DNA of 64,000 nucleotides. Origin: Shouchella shacheensis (GTDB lineage Bacteria > Bacillota > Bacilli > Bacillales > Bacillaceae_D). The stretch is from NCBI RefSeq assembly GCF_001484965.1, contig NZ_KQ947394.1, positions 62,001 to 126,000 on the forward strand. Reading direction: 5' to 3'. Below, in pieces: positions 26,177-34,222 of this stretch (within the stretch, counting starts at the first letter, position 1; each line of letters opens with the position of its first letter). Position numbers and translations under genes: made by a program. Below the pieces are notes generated by a model. The model was not told the origin of the DNA. It was given only the letters and a program-made list of their open reading frames with translations, and did no database searches.

Positions 26177-27046
26177 TTACTTCACCCGCTCTTTCCATAA
26201 TTGTTTGATTGAATCAAGTCCCAGTTTTGCTCCTTTGCGACAGTCTTCCATTCCTTCAAATTCAATCGACACATAGCCATCATAGCCAGCTTCTTGGATA
26301 AGGGCTGTAATTTCAGGAATTGCGACATCCCCATGACCGACAATCGCCCCGCGCAAGTAACGACCATTCGCTGTCTTGATCCAGCCTTCTTTAACAGGTA
26401 AAGAAGCGTCGCGGTAGTAAAAGTCTTTAAAATGAACCATCGATGCGTATGGCAGATTATTCGCCACTGCAGCGACTGGGTCCTCATCCACACAGAGGAA
26501 ATTTCCGACATCGAGGGTTGTTTTAAAATTGTCTCGATTCACTGCACGGACTATCCGCTGCACTCGTTCGCTTGCCTGCACGTAGAAGCCGTGGTTCTCA
26601 ATACTTGTAATGATGTTGTACTGACTGGCGTAGTCTGCAATTTCCTGACACGCAGCGACAAGCTTTGGCAAGTCTTCTTCAAAAAACGCGTAGGACGTCT
26701 CCTCCAGCTTACGCGAAGCGACATCATGTCGCATCCGCGAGACCCCGAGTCGAGCGGCTATATCCACTTGCTTCTTCATCGTCTCGATTTCCGCGCGGTA
26801 GTCCTCTTCTGACTCTTGAATGAAGTTAGCGCCAACCGCATAGTTGGAAATTTCTAGCCCTCGTGCTTTGGCCTTGCTTGCAATCTCATCTACGAGCGCC
26901 GGATCCTCGAGCAAATTGAAACCGACGGGAACAATCTCAATATGTTCCCCTCCAACATCCGCGACATAATCGACAACGTCTAGAATGGTCATTTCCCCCG
27001 CCTGCATCGCCTGGTGCAAGCTATACGAACTAATTCCTGCCTTCAT
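26177..27046 (-). CDS. Sugar phosphate isomerase/epimerase-like TIM barrel (operon B, fifth enzyme)
   Basis: AP-endonuclease-2/xylose-isomerase-like barrel. The start is AGISSYSLHQAMQAGEMT; metal ligands appear in order as Glu in TSIENHGFY (near residue 150), Asp in TLDVGNFLCV (near 185), His in MVHFKDFYYR (near 215) and Glu in VSIEFEGMED near the end. The family includes epimerases such as YcjR acting on 3-keto sugars and 3-keto-glycoside-cleaving enzymes. Flanking Gfo dehydrogenases on both sides support such a role rather than a plain sugar-phosphate isomerase. The second of two adjacent ATGs (27046) is better spaced from AGGAGG. Confidence 0.85.
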   Translation of the reverse strand: MKAGISSYSLHQAMQAGEMTILDVVDYVADVGGEHIEIVPVGFNLLEDPALVDEIASKAKARGLEISNYAVGANFIQESEEDYRAEIETMKKQVDIAARLGVSRMRHDVASRKLEETSYAFFEEDLPKLVAACQEIADYASQYNIITSIENHGFYVQASERVQRIVRAVNRDNFKTTLDVGNFLCVDEDPVAAVANNLPYASMVHFKDFYYRDASLPVKEGWIKTANGRYLRGAIVGHGDVAIPEITALIQEAGYDGYVSIEFEGMEDCRKGAKLGLDSIKQLWKERVK

Positions 27047-27058
27047 CATCGGCCTCCT

Positions 27059-28039
27059 CTAAACTCTTATATGATTAAGGGTTACGACTTTTCCTTCCTT
27101 ATTTGACTGCTTGGCTGCTAGTGTTGCCTCGAGTGTTTTCATCCCCTCTTCATAAGAAGCAAGAATAAGAGCAGCCTCTTTCTTCTGTACCGCCTCGATA
27201 AAGGCAGCGTCTTGCACTTCGTAAAAATCGACCTCCGACTCAAACACTTCTTTCTCTCCATTGTCCACGATCGTCAGTGTCCCTCCTTCAAGCGTTACGC
27301 GGAACCCTCTGCCCATTAGCTCCACGCCCATCCGATGATCGCTTTGAATGAAGGTGCTAGAGAGCTGGCCAATGGCCCCGGATGCAAATCGAGTCGTGAC
27401 CGCCGTTACATCAGGTATCGTGATTCCCTCAATATCTTGACTGACTTGCAGCGCCATATGGCCGCTTACTTCAACGATCTCTCCGCCAAGATAGCGAAAA
27501 AGGTCAAGAATATGCGTAGACTGCTCAACAAGCTGCCCGCCCGACTTGTCTTCTAGACGGTACCAAGGGGTTTCCACAAATGAGGTTAGATAGTGTCCAC
27601 GGACTAGAGCTACGTCTCTGCCTTGAAGGAAATCTTTTGCCTTTTGCACAACATCCCAGTAACGCAAGCAGTACCCGGAGGCGTGAAGAACGCCTGATTC
27701 CTCGATCACTTTCCATTTTTTCTTCGCTTGTTCAAGGTCCAGCTCCACCGGCTTTTCCACAAATAAATGGATGCCCTTGGCGACAATGTCTTCCTCAAGC
27801 GTCCCATGGGCAAAAGGGGGAATGCTTAGAAAGACAGCATCCAGCTTTTCGGCCTCAAGCATCTCGTAGGCATCAGTGTAGGCGCTTGCCTCGTATACTT
27901 CGGATTGCGCCTCCACTGCCTGCGGGGAAATATCAGAAATAGCGACAATCTTTGCTTTTGGATTCGCGGCCACATTCTTCAAATGCGCCTGGGCAATGCC
28001 CCCTGCTCCTATAAAACCAACGTGAACTTGTTGTTCCAT
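27059..28039 (-). CDS. Gfo/Idh/MocA family oxidoreductase (operon B, fourth enzyme)
   Basis: Dehydrogenase with VGFIGAGGIAQAHLKNV (complete GxGxxG), AVFLSIPPFAHGTLEEDIV and EKP in LFVEKPVELD near residue 95. The substrate side differs from the other Gfo enzymes here: GYCLRYWDVVQKAK, PWYRLEDKSGGQLVEQSTH near 165 with the conserved His, and RYLGGEIVEV. QLVEQSTH identifies a subgroup with Glu-Gln in place of the Leu-Asp seen in its neighbours, so it probably takes a different substrate or position. The ATG at 28039 is chosen because TTGGAGG lies 8 bases before it. It stands between the two SPI genes, 12 bases before the next. Confidence 0.85.
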   Translation of the reverse strand: MEQQVHVGFIGAGGIAQAHLKNVAANPKAKIVAISDISPQAVEAQSEVYEASAYTDAYEMLEAEKLDAVFLSIPPFAHGTLEEDIVAKGIHLFVEKPVELDLEQAKKKWKVIEESGVLHASGYCLRYWDVVQKAKDFLQGRDVALVRGHYLTSFVETPWYRLEDKSGGQLVEQSTHILDLFRYLGGEIVEVSGHMALQVSQDIEGITIPDVTAVTTRFASGAIGQLSSTFIQSDHRMGVELMGRGFRVTLEGGTLTIVDNGEKEVFESEVDFYEVQDAAFIEAVQKKEAALILASYEEGMKTLEATLAAKQSNKEGKVVTLNHIRV

Positions 28040-28132
28040 TTTCATGACCTCCAATTTTGTACTAAAGGATCCTACTTCTCCTCTAGCCTTCTGATGTTTC
28101 CTTACTACAAAGCCTTCTGCCGTATTCCATCC

Positions 28133-29020
28133 CTACTCGGACGGGAACCCACGATTTTTAATGACTGCACAATTCCATCTATTTGCTGTTGATTCCTGTC
28201 CCATTGAAAGCAGAATATCCATATGCCTGGCTGTGTCGTGGGCAAGCGCCGCTGGATGATTAGCGTACGCCGATAGCTCAGCGCTGATCGCCCCCGTGTA
28301 GTTGATTTCGTTTAGCTCGTGCATCACCGCTGGCCAGTTCACATCACCTGCAAGCAGATTGGTAAATCCGGTGATATTGCCCACCTTTTTGTTAAAGTCT
28401 TTGACATGAACCTTGACAATGCGATTTCCTAGAATACGAATCCACTGCTCCGGAAAGCCAAATTGCAGGACGTTGCCGACATCAAAGTACGCACCGACAA
28501 ACTCCGAATCGCATCCATCAATGAATGCCACCATCTCCAGGGGAGAAAGCAAAAACTGGTTCCAGACATTTTCAATGCCAATCTTCACCCCCAGCTCCTC
28601 TGCATAAGGAGCCAGTTCTTTGATAGAGTCAAGGCTGCGACGGTAGCATTCGTCATATGCTACCTCAGAGGTAACAAGTCCGGGAACAACCAAAATTGCA
28701 TCAAGTTCCATGGCATTTGCGAGTTCAAGCATCTTCCGCACCACATTCTTTCCTTGCTCTCGTACTTTCTCCTCACCTGCCGAAAGCGGAAATTCCCACA
28801 GAAGCGCCGTTGACAGACTTTCAATCGCAAGCCCTGCCTCTGTCACCTTTGCCTTGATTTCCTTCGCTTCTTCTAGCGTCGTCTCGAGGTTCAATCCGAC
28901 GTCACCGGGCTTACTCACATTTAGTTCAATAGCGTCGAACCCAGCTTCCTTTGTCCATGTCAGCACATCGGTAAGCGGTGTTCCTGGAGGGTAGCACCAT
29001 TGGTTAATTCCTTTTTTCAT
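28133..29020 (-). CDS. Sugar phosphate isomerase/epimerase-like TIM barrel (operon B, third enzyme)
   Basis: Second xylose-isomerase-like barrel of the operon. It opens KKGINQWCYPPGTPLTDVLT, a start typical of hexulose-3-epimerase-like members. Metal ligands: Glu in VKIGIENVWNQ (near residue 145), Asp in GAYFDVGNVLQF (near 180), His in KVHVKDFNKK (near 205) and Glu in GAISAELSAY (near 240). AGDVNWPAVMHEL follows the third ligand, as in tagatose or allulose 3-epimerases. It differs clearly from the barrel at 26177, so the two probably catalyse different steps. The 93-base gap to the next gene holds no gene. The second ATG (29020) is better placed relative to AAAGGG than the one at 29029. Confidence 0.83.
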   Translation of the reverse strand: MKKGINQWCYPPGTPLTDVLTWTKEAGFDAIELNVSKPGDVGLNLETTLEEAKEIKAKVTEAGLAIESLSTALLWEFPLSAGEEKVREQGKNVVRKMLELANAMELDAILVVPGLVTSEVAYDECYRRSLDSIKELAPYAEELGVKIGIENVWNQFLLSPLEMVAFIDGCDSEFVGAYFDVGNVLQFGFPEQWIRILGNRIVKVHVKDFNKKVGNITGFTNLLAGDVNWPAVMHELNEINYTGAISAELSAYANHPAALAHDTARHMDILLSMGQESTANRWNCAVIKNRGFPSE

Positions 29021-29084
29021 TTTATTCATCCCTTTCGGTTGACCATTGATTAGAGGTCTACACTTAGTGGTGGTTCTGGCTTTT

Positions 29085-30059
29085 CTACCTTGAAACAGAG
29101 ACTGGCTGCTTTTCTCTTGCCGCCTGATACGCCCCTTTTGCCACCTCTAATGCACGCAAGCCATCCGTTCCTGTAATGGATGGTGCTGCTTTCGCTTTGA
29201 CGCTGGCGATAAAGTCTCGGACGAGGCCATCGTCCATGTCATCTCCCCAGAAGGCGTATTCCAGACCGTTATTTTGGAAGACATCAAACTTCTGTCCCTG
29301 GGCATCGACCGTAAGCGTTCCTTTCGATCCGATAAATTCAACCGTGACATCCCCCCAGATCGGGAAATTCTGATGGCGCGACCAGCTACAGTCAAGCGTC
29401 GCAAAGATTCCATTTTCAAACGTCATCGTCAGAAGCCCCGAATCGTCAATGTCTTTCTCAGTGAATAGTTGATCCACTTCCGCATAGACATCTTGGACTT
29501 CACTTCCGGTCACCCAGCGCATGATGTCGACTACATGGACCGTGTGATCAATCACCGCCCCTCCACCAGAAAGCTCTTTCTCGTTAAACCAACCGCCTGG
29601 ATTTTTGCCACGGTTCGTTCCTTTCATTGCGAGAATTTCGCCGATTTCTCCTTCATCAATTCGCTGTTTCGCACGCTTAATCGCTTCATTAAAACGTACC
29701 GGGAAAGCCGTTTGCAGCAAAACGCCCTCTTCTTCGCAAACTTGAATGATTCTCTTTGCATCTTCAACCGTGTGCGCAAGAGGCTTCTCACATAGAACAG
29801 CCGCCCCTGCTCTAGCTGCCGCCACCGCGTGCTCAGCATGGCGAGCATTTTCAGAAGTCACCACAACCGCATCAAGTCTCTCCTCAAGCAGTTCTTCGTA
29901 GCTCTGATAATACGAGGTGTGGTACGTATCCGCTGCACTTGCTCCTCGATCTCTGTCCTCATCGGCAATTCCAACGAGCTCGACTCCTTCAATCCCGACT
30001 AAACTACTTGCATACGCATGGGCGTGGCCATGGGCAAAACTAATGATTCCAACTTTCAT
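29085..30059 (-). CDS. Gfo/Idh/MocA family oxidoreductase (operon B, second enzyme)
   Basis: 324 residues. Degenerate Rossmann start VGIISFAHGHAHAYASSLVG, AVVVTSENARHAEHAVAAA, EKP in VLCEKPLAHT near residue 90, FPVRFNEAIKRAK, GGWFNEKELSGGGAVIDHTV near 155, and CSWSRHQNFPIWGDVTVEFI near 220. The same landmarks, including the unusual SxAHxHA start and PIWGDV/PKWGDV, occur in the operon A enzyme at 19527-20516. The pair is therefore paralogous, and the reaction is likely shared between the two operons. ATG follows AGGAGG at 8 bases. It sits 25 bases after the stop of the previous Gfo gene. Confidence 0.88.
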   Translation of the reverse strand: MKVGIISFAHGHAHAYASSLVGIEGVELVGIADEDRDRGASAADTYHTSYYQSYEELLEERLDAVVVTSENARHAEHAVAAARAGAAVLCEKPLAHTVEDAKRIIQVCEEEGVLLQTAFPVRFNEAIKRAKQRIDEGEIGEILAMKGTNRGKNPGGWFNEKELSGGGAVIDHTVHVVDIMRWVTGSEVQDVYAEVDQLFTEKDIDDSGLLTMTFENGIFATLDCSWSRHQNFPIWGDVTVEFIGSKGTLTVDAQGQKFDVFQNNGLEYAFWGDDMDDGLVRDFIASVKAKAAPSITGTDGLRALEVAKGAYQAAREKQPVSVSR

Positions 30060-30084
30060 CTTGAACTCCTCCTTTTTTCCAGTA

Positions 30085-31107
30085 TTAGGGTTGAATTGTT
30101 TGTGCTTCTAAGCTCACCGGGCGCTTCTCTTCAATGGACTGCAACGCAGCGAGAGCGATCTCCATGGCTTTATACGCATCTTCAGCCGTGACCACTGGTT
30201 CCTTGCCCGTCTGTATACAGTCCATAAAGTGGTGGAGCTCTCGGTCGTAAGGCGACTGGGCTAGCGGACTCTCGGGAACAGACACACCACCCGATGCTTC
30301 CCCTTCCTCTGCGATCCTCTCAGTCACCACAGGCTTTTCTTTGGCACTGCTGTAGCTGATGACGCCGTCTTTGCCTGCAAATTCAAAAGATGTGTGGAAC
30401 TGCTTATGGGCCCACGACCCTTCAACATGGGCGATGACACCGCTTTTGAAGCGAAGCGTGACGAGCGCGTAGTCCTTCATCGCCTCATTCTCGCCTGTTG
30501 TCCCTGCAAGATTCTTCGCATAGACACGCTCGACATCTCCAAAGGTCCAGCGCAGAAAATCAAAATCATGAATAATCATATCGAGAATAAGGCCACCGCT
30601 ACTATCGTAATTGGCGTACCAGTTTTCGGACGCCCTCGGAAAAGGCCCACCACGCATTGTTCGGGCCACTGCCACCTCTCCAACCTTGCCTTCCTCCATC
30701 ACTGCTTTTGCCTTGACGTATTCTGGAAAGAAGCGAACCACATGGCCAACAAAAAGCTTCGAACCTTTTTTCTTGCAATAGTCCATCATTTCTCGCGCCT
30801 CACCCAGCTGCCGTGCAAGCGGCTTTTCACAAATAACGTCGGCTCCGATATCCGCCGCTTTTTTCACATAAGTCGCATGCTGATTAGTTGGCAGACAGAC
30901 GGAAACCACGTCAATTTGCCCTTCCAAGTAGCTAGCCGCCTCTTCAAAACTGGCAAAACCCTTTGTATCTAGCTTTTTGGCAAGTGTATTTACGAGCTTT
31001 GCATTTTTGTCCACCACACCCATTAACTGAACATTTTCCATTGCTGCAAAGCTAGCGGCATGGGTTGACCCCATTGTGCCTAGTCCTACTACGAGTACTC
31101 GAACCAT
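30085..31107 (-). CDS. Gfo/Idh/MocA family oxidoreductase (operon B, first enzyme)
   Basis: Dehydrogenase with a full Rossmann loop VRVLVVGLGTMGSTHAASF, VVSVCLPTNQHATYVKKAAD, EKP in VICEKPLARQ near residue 95, GHVVRFFPEYVKAK, and SSGGLILDMIIHDFDFLRWT near 170 with conserved Asp and His. WAHKQFHTSFEFAGKDG matches WAANEFQTSFELTGDRG of the operon A enzyme at 20494, marking them as paralogues. An ATG at 31107 with AAGGAG 8 bases upstream is used; the frame is open 7 codons further. It is the first enzyme gene after the permeases, 41 bases from the second permease. Confidence 0.88.
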   Translation of the reverse strand: MVRVLVVGLGTMGSTHAASFAAMENVQLMGVVDKNAKLVNTLAKKLDTKGFASFEEAASYLEGQIDVVSVCLPTNQHATYVKKAADIGADVICEKPLARQLGEAREMMDYCKKKGSKLFVGHVVRFFPEYVKAKAVMEEGKVGEVAVARTMRGGPFPRASENWYANYDSSGGLILDMIIHDFDFLRWTFGDVERVYAKNLAGTTGENEAMKDYALVTLRFKSGVIAHVEGSWAHKQFHTSFEFAGKDGVISYSSAKEKPVVTERIAEEGEASGGVSVPESPLAQSPYDRELHHFMDCIQTGKEPVVTAEDAYKAMEIALAALQSIEEKRPVSLEAQTIQP

Positions 31108-31148
31108 GATTTCATCTCCTTTTTTCAATACGTTTTATTTATTCCTTA

Positions 31149-31958
31149 CTATTTTCGAACCCCACCTAGGGCAATTCCTGCTATTAGTTGCTTTTGTAAG
31201 AATAAAAACATAATCAACATCGGGATTGTCGACATGAGCGCCGCTGCCATCAAGAGTGGATAGTCCGTTCCGTACTGCCCTTCAAAGTTGGCAATGCCAA
31301 CGGAAAGAACACGCATATCTGCAGAGTTGGTCATAACGAGCGGCCACATAAAATCATTCCATGAAGCAAGTACCGTAAAAATCCCAAGTGCAGCAAGTGC
31401 GGGTCTAGCGTTCGGCAAGATGACACGCCAGTAAACGCCCCACATGGAACACCCGTCCATAATGGCAGCTTCGTCTAGCTCTTTAGGAATGCCCATAAAG
31501 AATTGACGAAGGAGAAAAACGCCAAAGGCACTGAAAATGCCCGGTACAATTAAGGCATAGAAGGTGTCAATCCAGCCAAGTTGGGTCAAAATGGCGTAAT
31601 TAGGAATAAGAATCACTTGCATTGGAACCATCAACACCGAAAGGATCAAAATAAACAACGTGTTTTTGAACGGAAAGTCAAGACGAGCAAAAGCAAATGC
31701 CGCCATCGAACAGAGAAGGAGCTGACCTGCCGTTCGCGCGACTGTTACAAAAAACGTATTAAAGTAATAGGTGAGAAAGTCCCCATTCTCAAAGACATTG
31801 GCAAAGTTCTCGAACACGAGCTCATGCGGCCAAAACGTTGGCGGAACCTGCATCGACTCAAGGTACGTCTTTAACGAAGTCGATATCATCCACAAAAATG
31901 GAATAATCATAATAACCGCCCCGATAATGAGCAACACATGGATACCTGCTTCCCTCAA
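31149..31958 (-). CDS. Carbohydrate ABC transporter permease (MalG/AraQ type), operon B
   Basis: Second membrane subunit of importer B, 269 residues and about six helices. The first helix begins almost at the N-terminus (IHVLLIIGAVIMIIPFLWMI), followed by the family's STSLKTYLESMQVPPTFWPH and the docking loop DEAAIMDGCSMWGVYWRVIL near residue 170; it ends IAGIALGGVRK. The start is a TTG at 31958, supported by GGGAG about 10 bases upstream and by the family's N-terminal length. As in operon A there is no ATPase gene, implying a shared MsmX-like ATPase. Confidence 0.88.
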   Translation of the reverse strand: MREAGIHVLLIIGAVIMIIPFLWMISTSLKTYLESMQVPPTFWPHELVFENFANVFENGDFLTYYFNTFFVTVARTAGQLLLCSMAAFAFARLDFPFKNTLFILILSVLMVPMQVILIPNYAILTQLGWIDTFYALIVPGIFSAFGVFLLRQFFMGIPKELDEAAIMDGCSMWGVYWRVILPNARPALAALGIFTVLASWNDFMWPLVMTNSADMRVLSVGIANFEGQYGTDYPLLMAAALMSTIPMLIMFLFLQKQLIAGIALGGVRK

Positions 31959-31980
31959 AGCCTAGCACTCCCTTCTTGTA

Positions 31981-32922
31981 CTATCCATCGTAATGAACCC
32001 ACTTCTTCTGGCCAGCAAATTGAATAATGGTAATGACCAAAATCAACAAGAACAGGATAAATGCTTGCGCAGAAGCATAACCCATTTGCGAGAACATAAA
32101 GCCTGACTCATAGACGCCATACACAATGGTTCTTAACGGTCCAACAAGTGCCGTCGTGTCCCCAATCATCACAAAAATCAAATCAAACACTTGCAGTGAA
32201 CTGATCATCGCCGTGATGATGACAAAGAACAATGTCGGTGTGATGAGTGGGAGCGTAATGCTAAAAAACTGTTTAACACGAGAAGCCCCATCAATTTCAG
32301 CAGCCTCATAGTACGTAGGGTCAACATTCTGCAGCCCCGCAAGAATTAAAATGATATTATTTCCAATGGTCATCCACACGTACACAGCGATGACCGAAAG
32401 CAACGCAATACTCGGATCAAACAACCACTCGGGCTGCGGCAAACCAACTGCACTCAATACATAGTTGAATAATCCGTATTCAGTGTTATACAACCATTTC
32501 CATACCATCCCGACGGCAATCGGCATTGTCACAACAGGCAAGAAATAGAGGGCGCGATACAAGATCATTCCTTTAATTCTTTGATTCAACAGCACCGCTA
32601 CCAAGGTAGCGACCGCCACCGATACTGGCACGGCCACGAGCATGAAGACAACTGTGTTTAACAGAGACCGTAGAAAGATAGGACTTGTCAACAAGGCAAC
32701 CATATTGTCCAGCCCAGCAAATGTTGGTGATGTTAAACCATCCCAGTAAGTAAACGACAAAGCGAACGATGCAATCGCGGGTCCAATGTAAAAGGTAAAC
32801 AAGCCTAGAAACGTCGGGCCTATAAATAATAGCGCCCATAAAGCATCTCTTTTCCGCTTATTCTTTCCCACTCCCCTATTGATCTTATGAGGCTTAGATG
32901 TTCCAGCTGTTTGACTTTGCAT
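31981..32922 (-). CDS. Carbohydrate ABC transporter permease (MalF/UgpA type), operon B
   Basis: First membrane subunit of importer B. A basic N-terminus of 25 residues is followed by ALWALLFIGPTFLGLFTFYI, the typical UgpA opening. SFALSFTYWDGLTSPTFAGL, the docking loop YEAAEIDGASRVKQFFSITL near residue 205 and a hydrophobic C-terminus complete about six helices. ATG follows AAAGGAG at 7 bases. It lies 15 bases after the binding-protein gene, giving the order receptor, F-type, G-type. In operon A the receptor comes last instead, so the modules have been rearranged. Confidence 0.9.
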   Translation of the reverse strand: MQSQTAGTSKPHKINRGVGKNKRKRDALWALLFIGPTFLGLFTFYIGPAIASFALSFTYWDGLTSPTFAGLDNMVALLTSPIFLRSLLNTVVFMLVAVPVSVAVATLVAVLLNQRIKGMILYRALYFLPVVTMPIAVGMVWKWLYNTEYGLFNYVLSAVGLPQPEWLFDPSIALLSVIAVYVWMTIGNNIILILAGLQNVDPTYYEAAEIDGASRVKQFFSITLPLITPTLFFVIITAMISSLQVFDLIFVMIGDTTALVGPLRTIVYGVYESGFMFSQMGYASAQAFILFLLILVITIIQFAGQKKWVHYDG

Positions 32923-32937
32923 AGCTCGACTCCTTTC

Positions 32938-34188
32938 TTAGTCCGGCTCCTGACCTTGCCTCAAAATCCGATTCATTTCATCAGCCACTTGATCAAGGGT
33001 ATCGTCGATGGATTCTTCTCCAAGGAATGCCCCTTGAATCTCCGTTTGCTCCATCCGCTGCCACTCTGCTGTATTTCGAGAGAGCGGATAAGGGGTTCCT
33101 GTCTCCTGGGCGTCAATAAAAACTTCCAGGTTCATATGTGGAATCGACTCAAGCCAAAGGTCTCCAGCATCTAGCCTTGCAGGAGTGGAGAATCCGCTTT
33201 CAGCAATCTGTTCATTGCCCGCCTCACCGGTAAGTTCTTTCATTAACTCCCAGGCAAGCTCCTCATCCTCAACATGATCGTTCATAGCCCAACTGATGCC
33301 GTGCACAACCGCAGTGTCTTCTTCTCCTTCTGGCAATGGTGCTATGTCGATTTGATCGCCCATCGCTTCATTAAATTCAATCGACATCACCGAAATCGCT
33401 GGCAGCATCGCGATACGGTTAGACATGAACATTTGGTTCAGGTCATTTTGAATTTGTGATTTGATGTCAGGAGATATTCCTTTGTCAACGATTCGTTTCA
33501 TAAAACGGAACGCTTCTTTCGCACTCTCCGAATCAAAGCCAGAACTTTGCTGGTCTTCACTTACAATTTCTCCTCCAGCCTGAGGTATGTAGTTGTAGTA
33601 GCCTCCCTGATTGCTTACAATCGGAGCTGCATACCCGTACACCCCTTCCTCTGGATCCGTCAGCTCGGCGCCAACGGTTTCTATATCTTCCCATGTCCAT
33701 GATTCATCCGGATAATCAATGCCAGCTTGGTCAAATAACTCTTTGTTATAGTAAAGCCCGACGGCATCAACAAAGTACGGGGCGCCATGGAGTTGATCTT
33801 CATAGCTGTACAGTTCAACAATGCTTTCGTAGTAATCCTCCTTGCTAAACTCATCATCCCCAGCAATAAAGGGCTCCAAATTTTTTATCAGTCCAGGCTC
33901 TGCATATTCATAAAAATTAACAGCATTCATCCAAAAGATATCCGGCCCACTCCCCCCACCAATACTTGTTCGGAGCGTGGTAAAATATTGGGCAAAAGGA
34001 CTATAGGTGACATTCACTTCAACCTCCGGATGCTTTTCATTAAAAGCTTCGATGGCACGGTTCACGGCATCGCTTGCATTTTCGTCCCACAGTGCAACCT
34101 CAAGTGTCTTCTGCCCGGAGGTCGTTGCCTCGCTACACCCTCCTAAAAGGACAGCTGCCAATAGACAAACTCCCGCGTATCTCCTCAA
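32938..34188 (-). CDS. Family 1 sugar-binding lipoprotein, operon B
   Basis: Receptor of importer B, 416 residues. The signal peptide RRYAGVCLLAAVLLGGC ends in a lipobox (LLGGC), giving a diacylglycerol-anchored protein. The mature domain has LEVALWDENASDAVNRAIEA, PFAQYFTTLRTSIGGGSGPD near residue 85, IFWMNAVNFYEYAEPGLIKN and YYNKELFDQAGIDYPDESWT near 150, classic family 1 features. The start is TTG at 34188, with GGAGG 9 bases upstream. It is 34 bases after the ROK gene. It is not obviously close to the operon A receptor, so the two importers may see different sugars. Confidence 0.9.
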   Translation of the reverse strand: MRRYAGVCLLAAVLLGGCSEATTSGQKTLEVALWDENASDAVNRAIEAFNEKHPEVEVNVTYSPFAQYFTTLRTSIGGGSGPDIFWMNAVNFYEYAEPGLIKNLEPFIAGDDEFSKEDYYESIVELYSYEDQLHGAPYFVDAVGLYYNKELFDQAGIDYPDESWTWEDIETVGAELTDPEEGVYGYAAPIVSNQGGYYNYIPQAGGEIVSEDQQSSGFDSESAKEAFRFMKRIVDKGISPDIKSQIQNDLNQMFMSNRIAMLPAISVMSIEFNEAMGDQIDIAPLPEGEEDTAVVHGISWAMNDHVEDEELAWELMKELTGEAGNEQIAESGFSTPARLDAGDLWLESIPHMNLEVFIDAQETGTPYPLSRNTAEWQRMEQTEIQGAFLGEESIDDTLDQVADEMNRILRQGQEPD

Positions 34189-34222
34189 ACGAATCTACCT
34201 CCGTATGGATCAAGATATCAGT

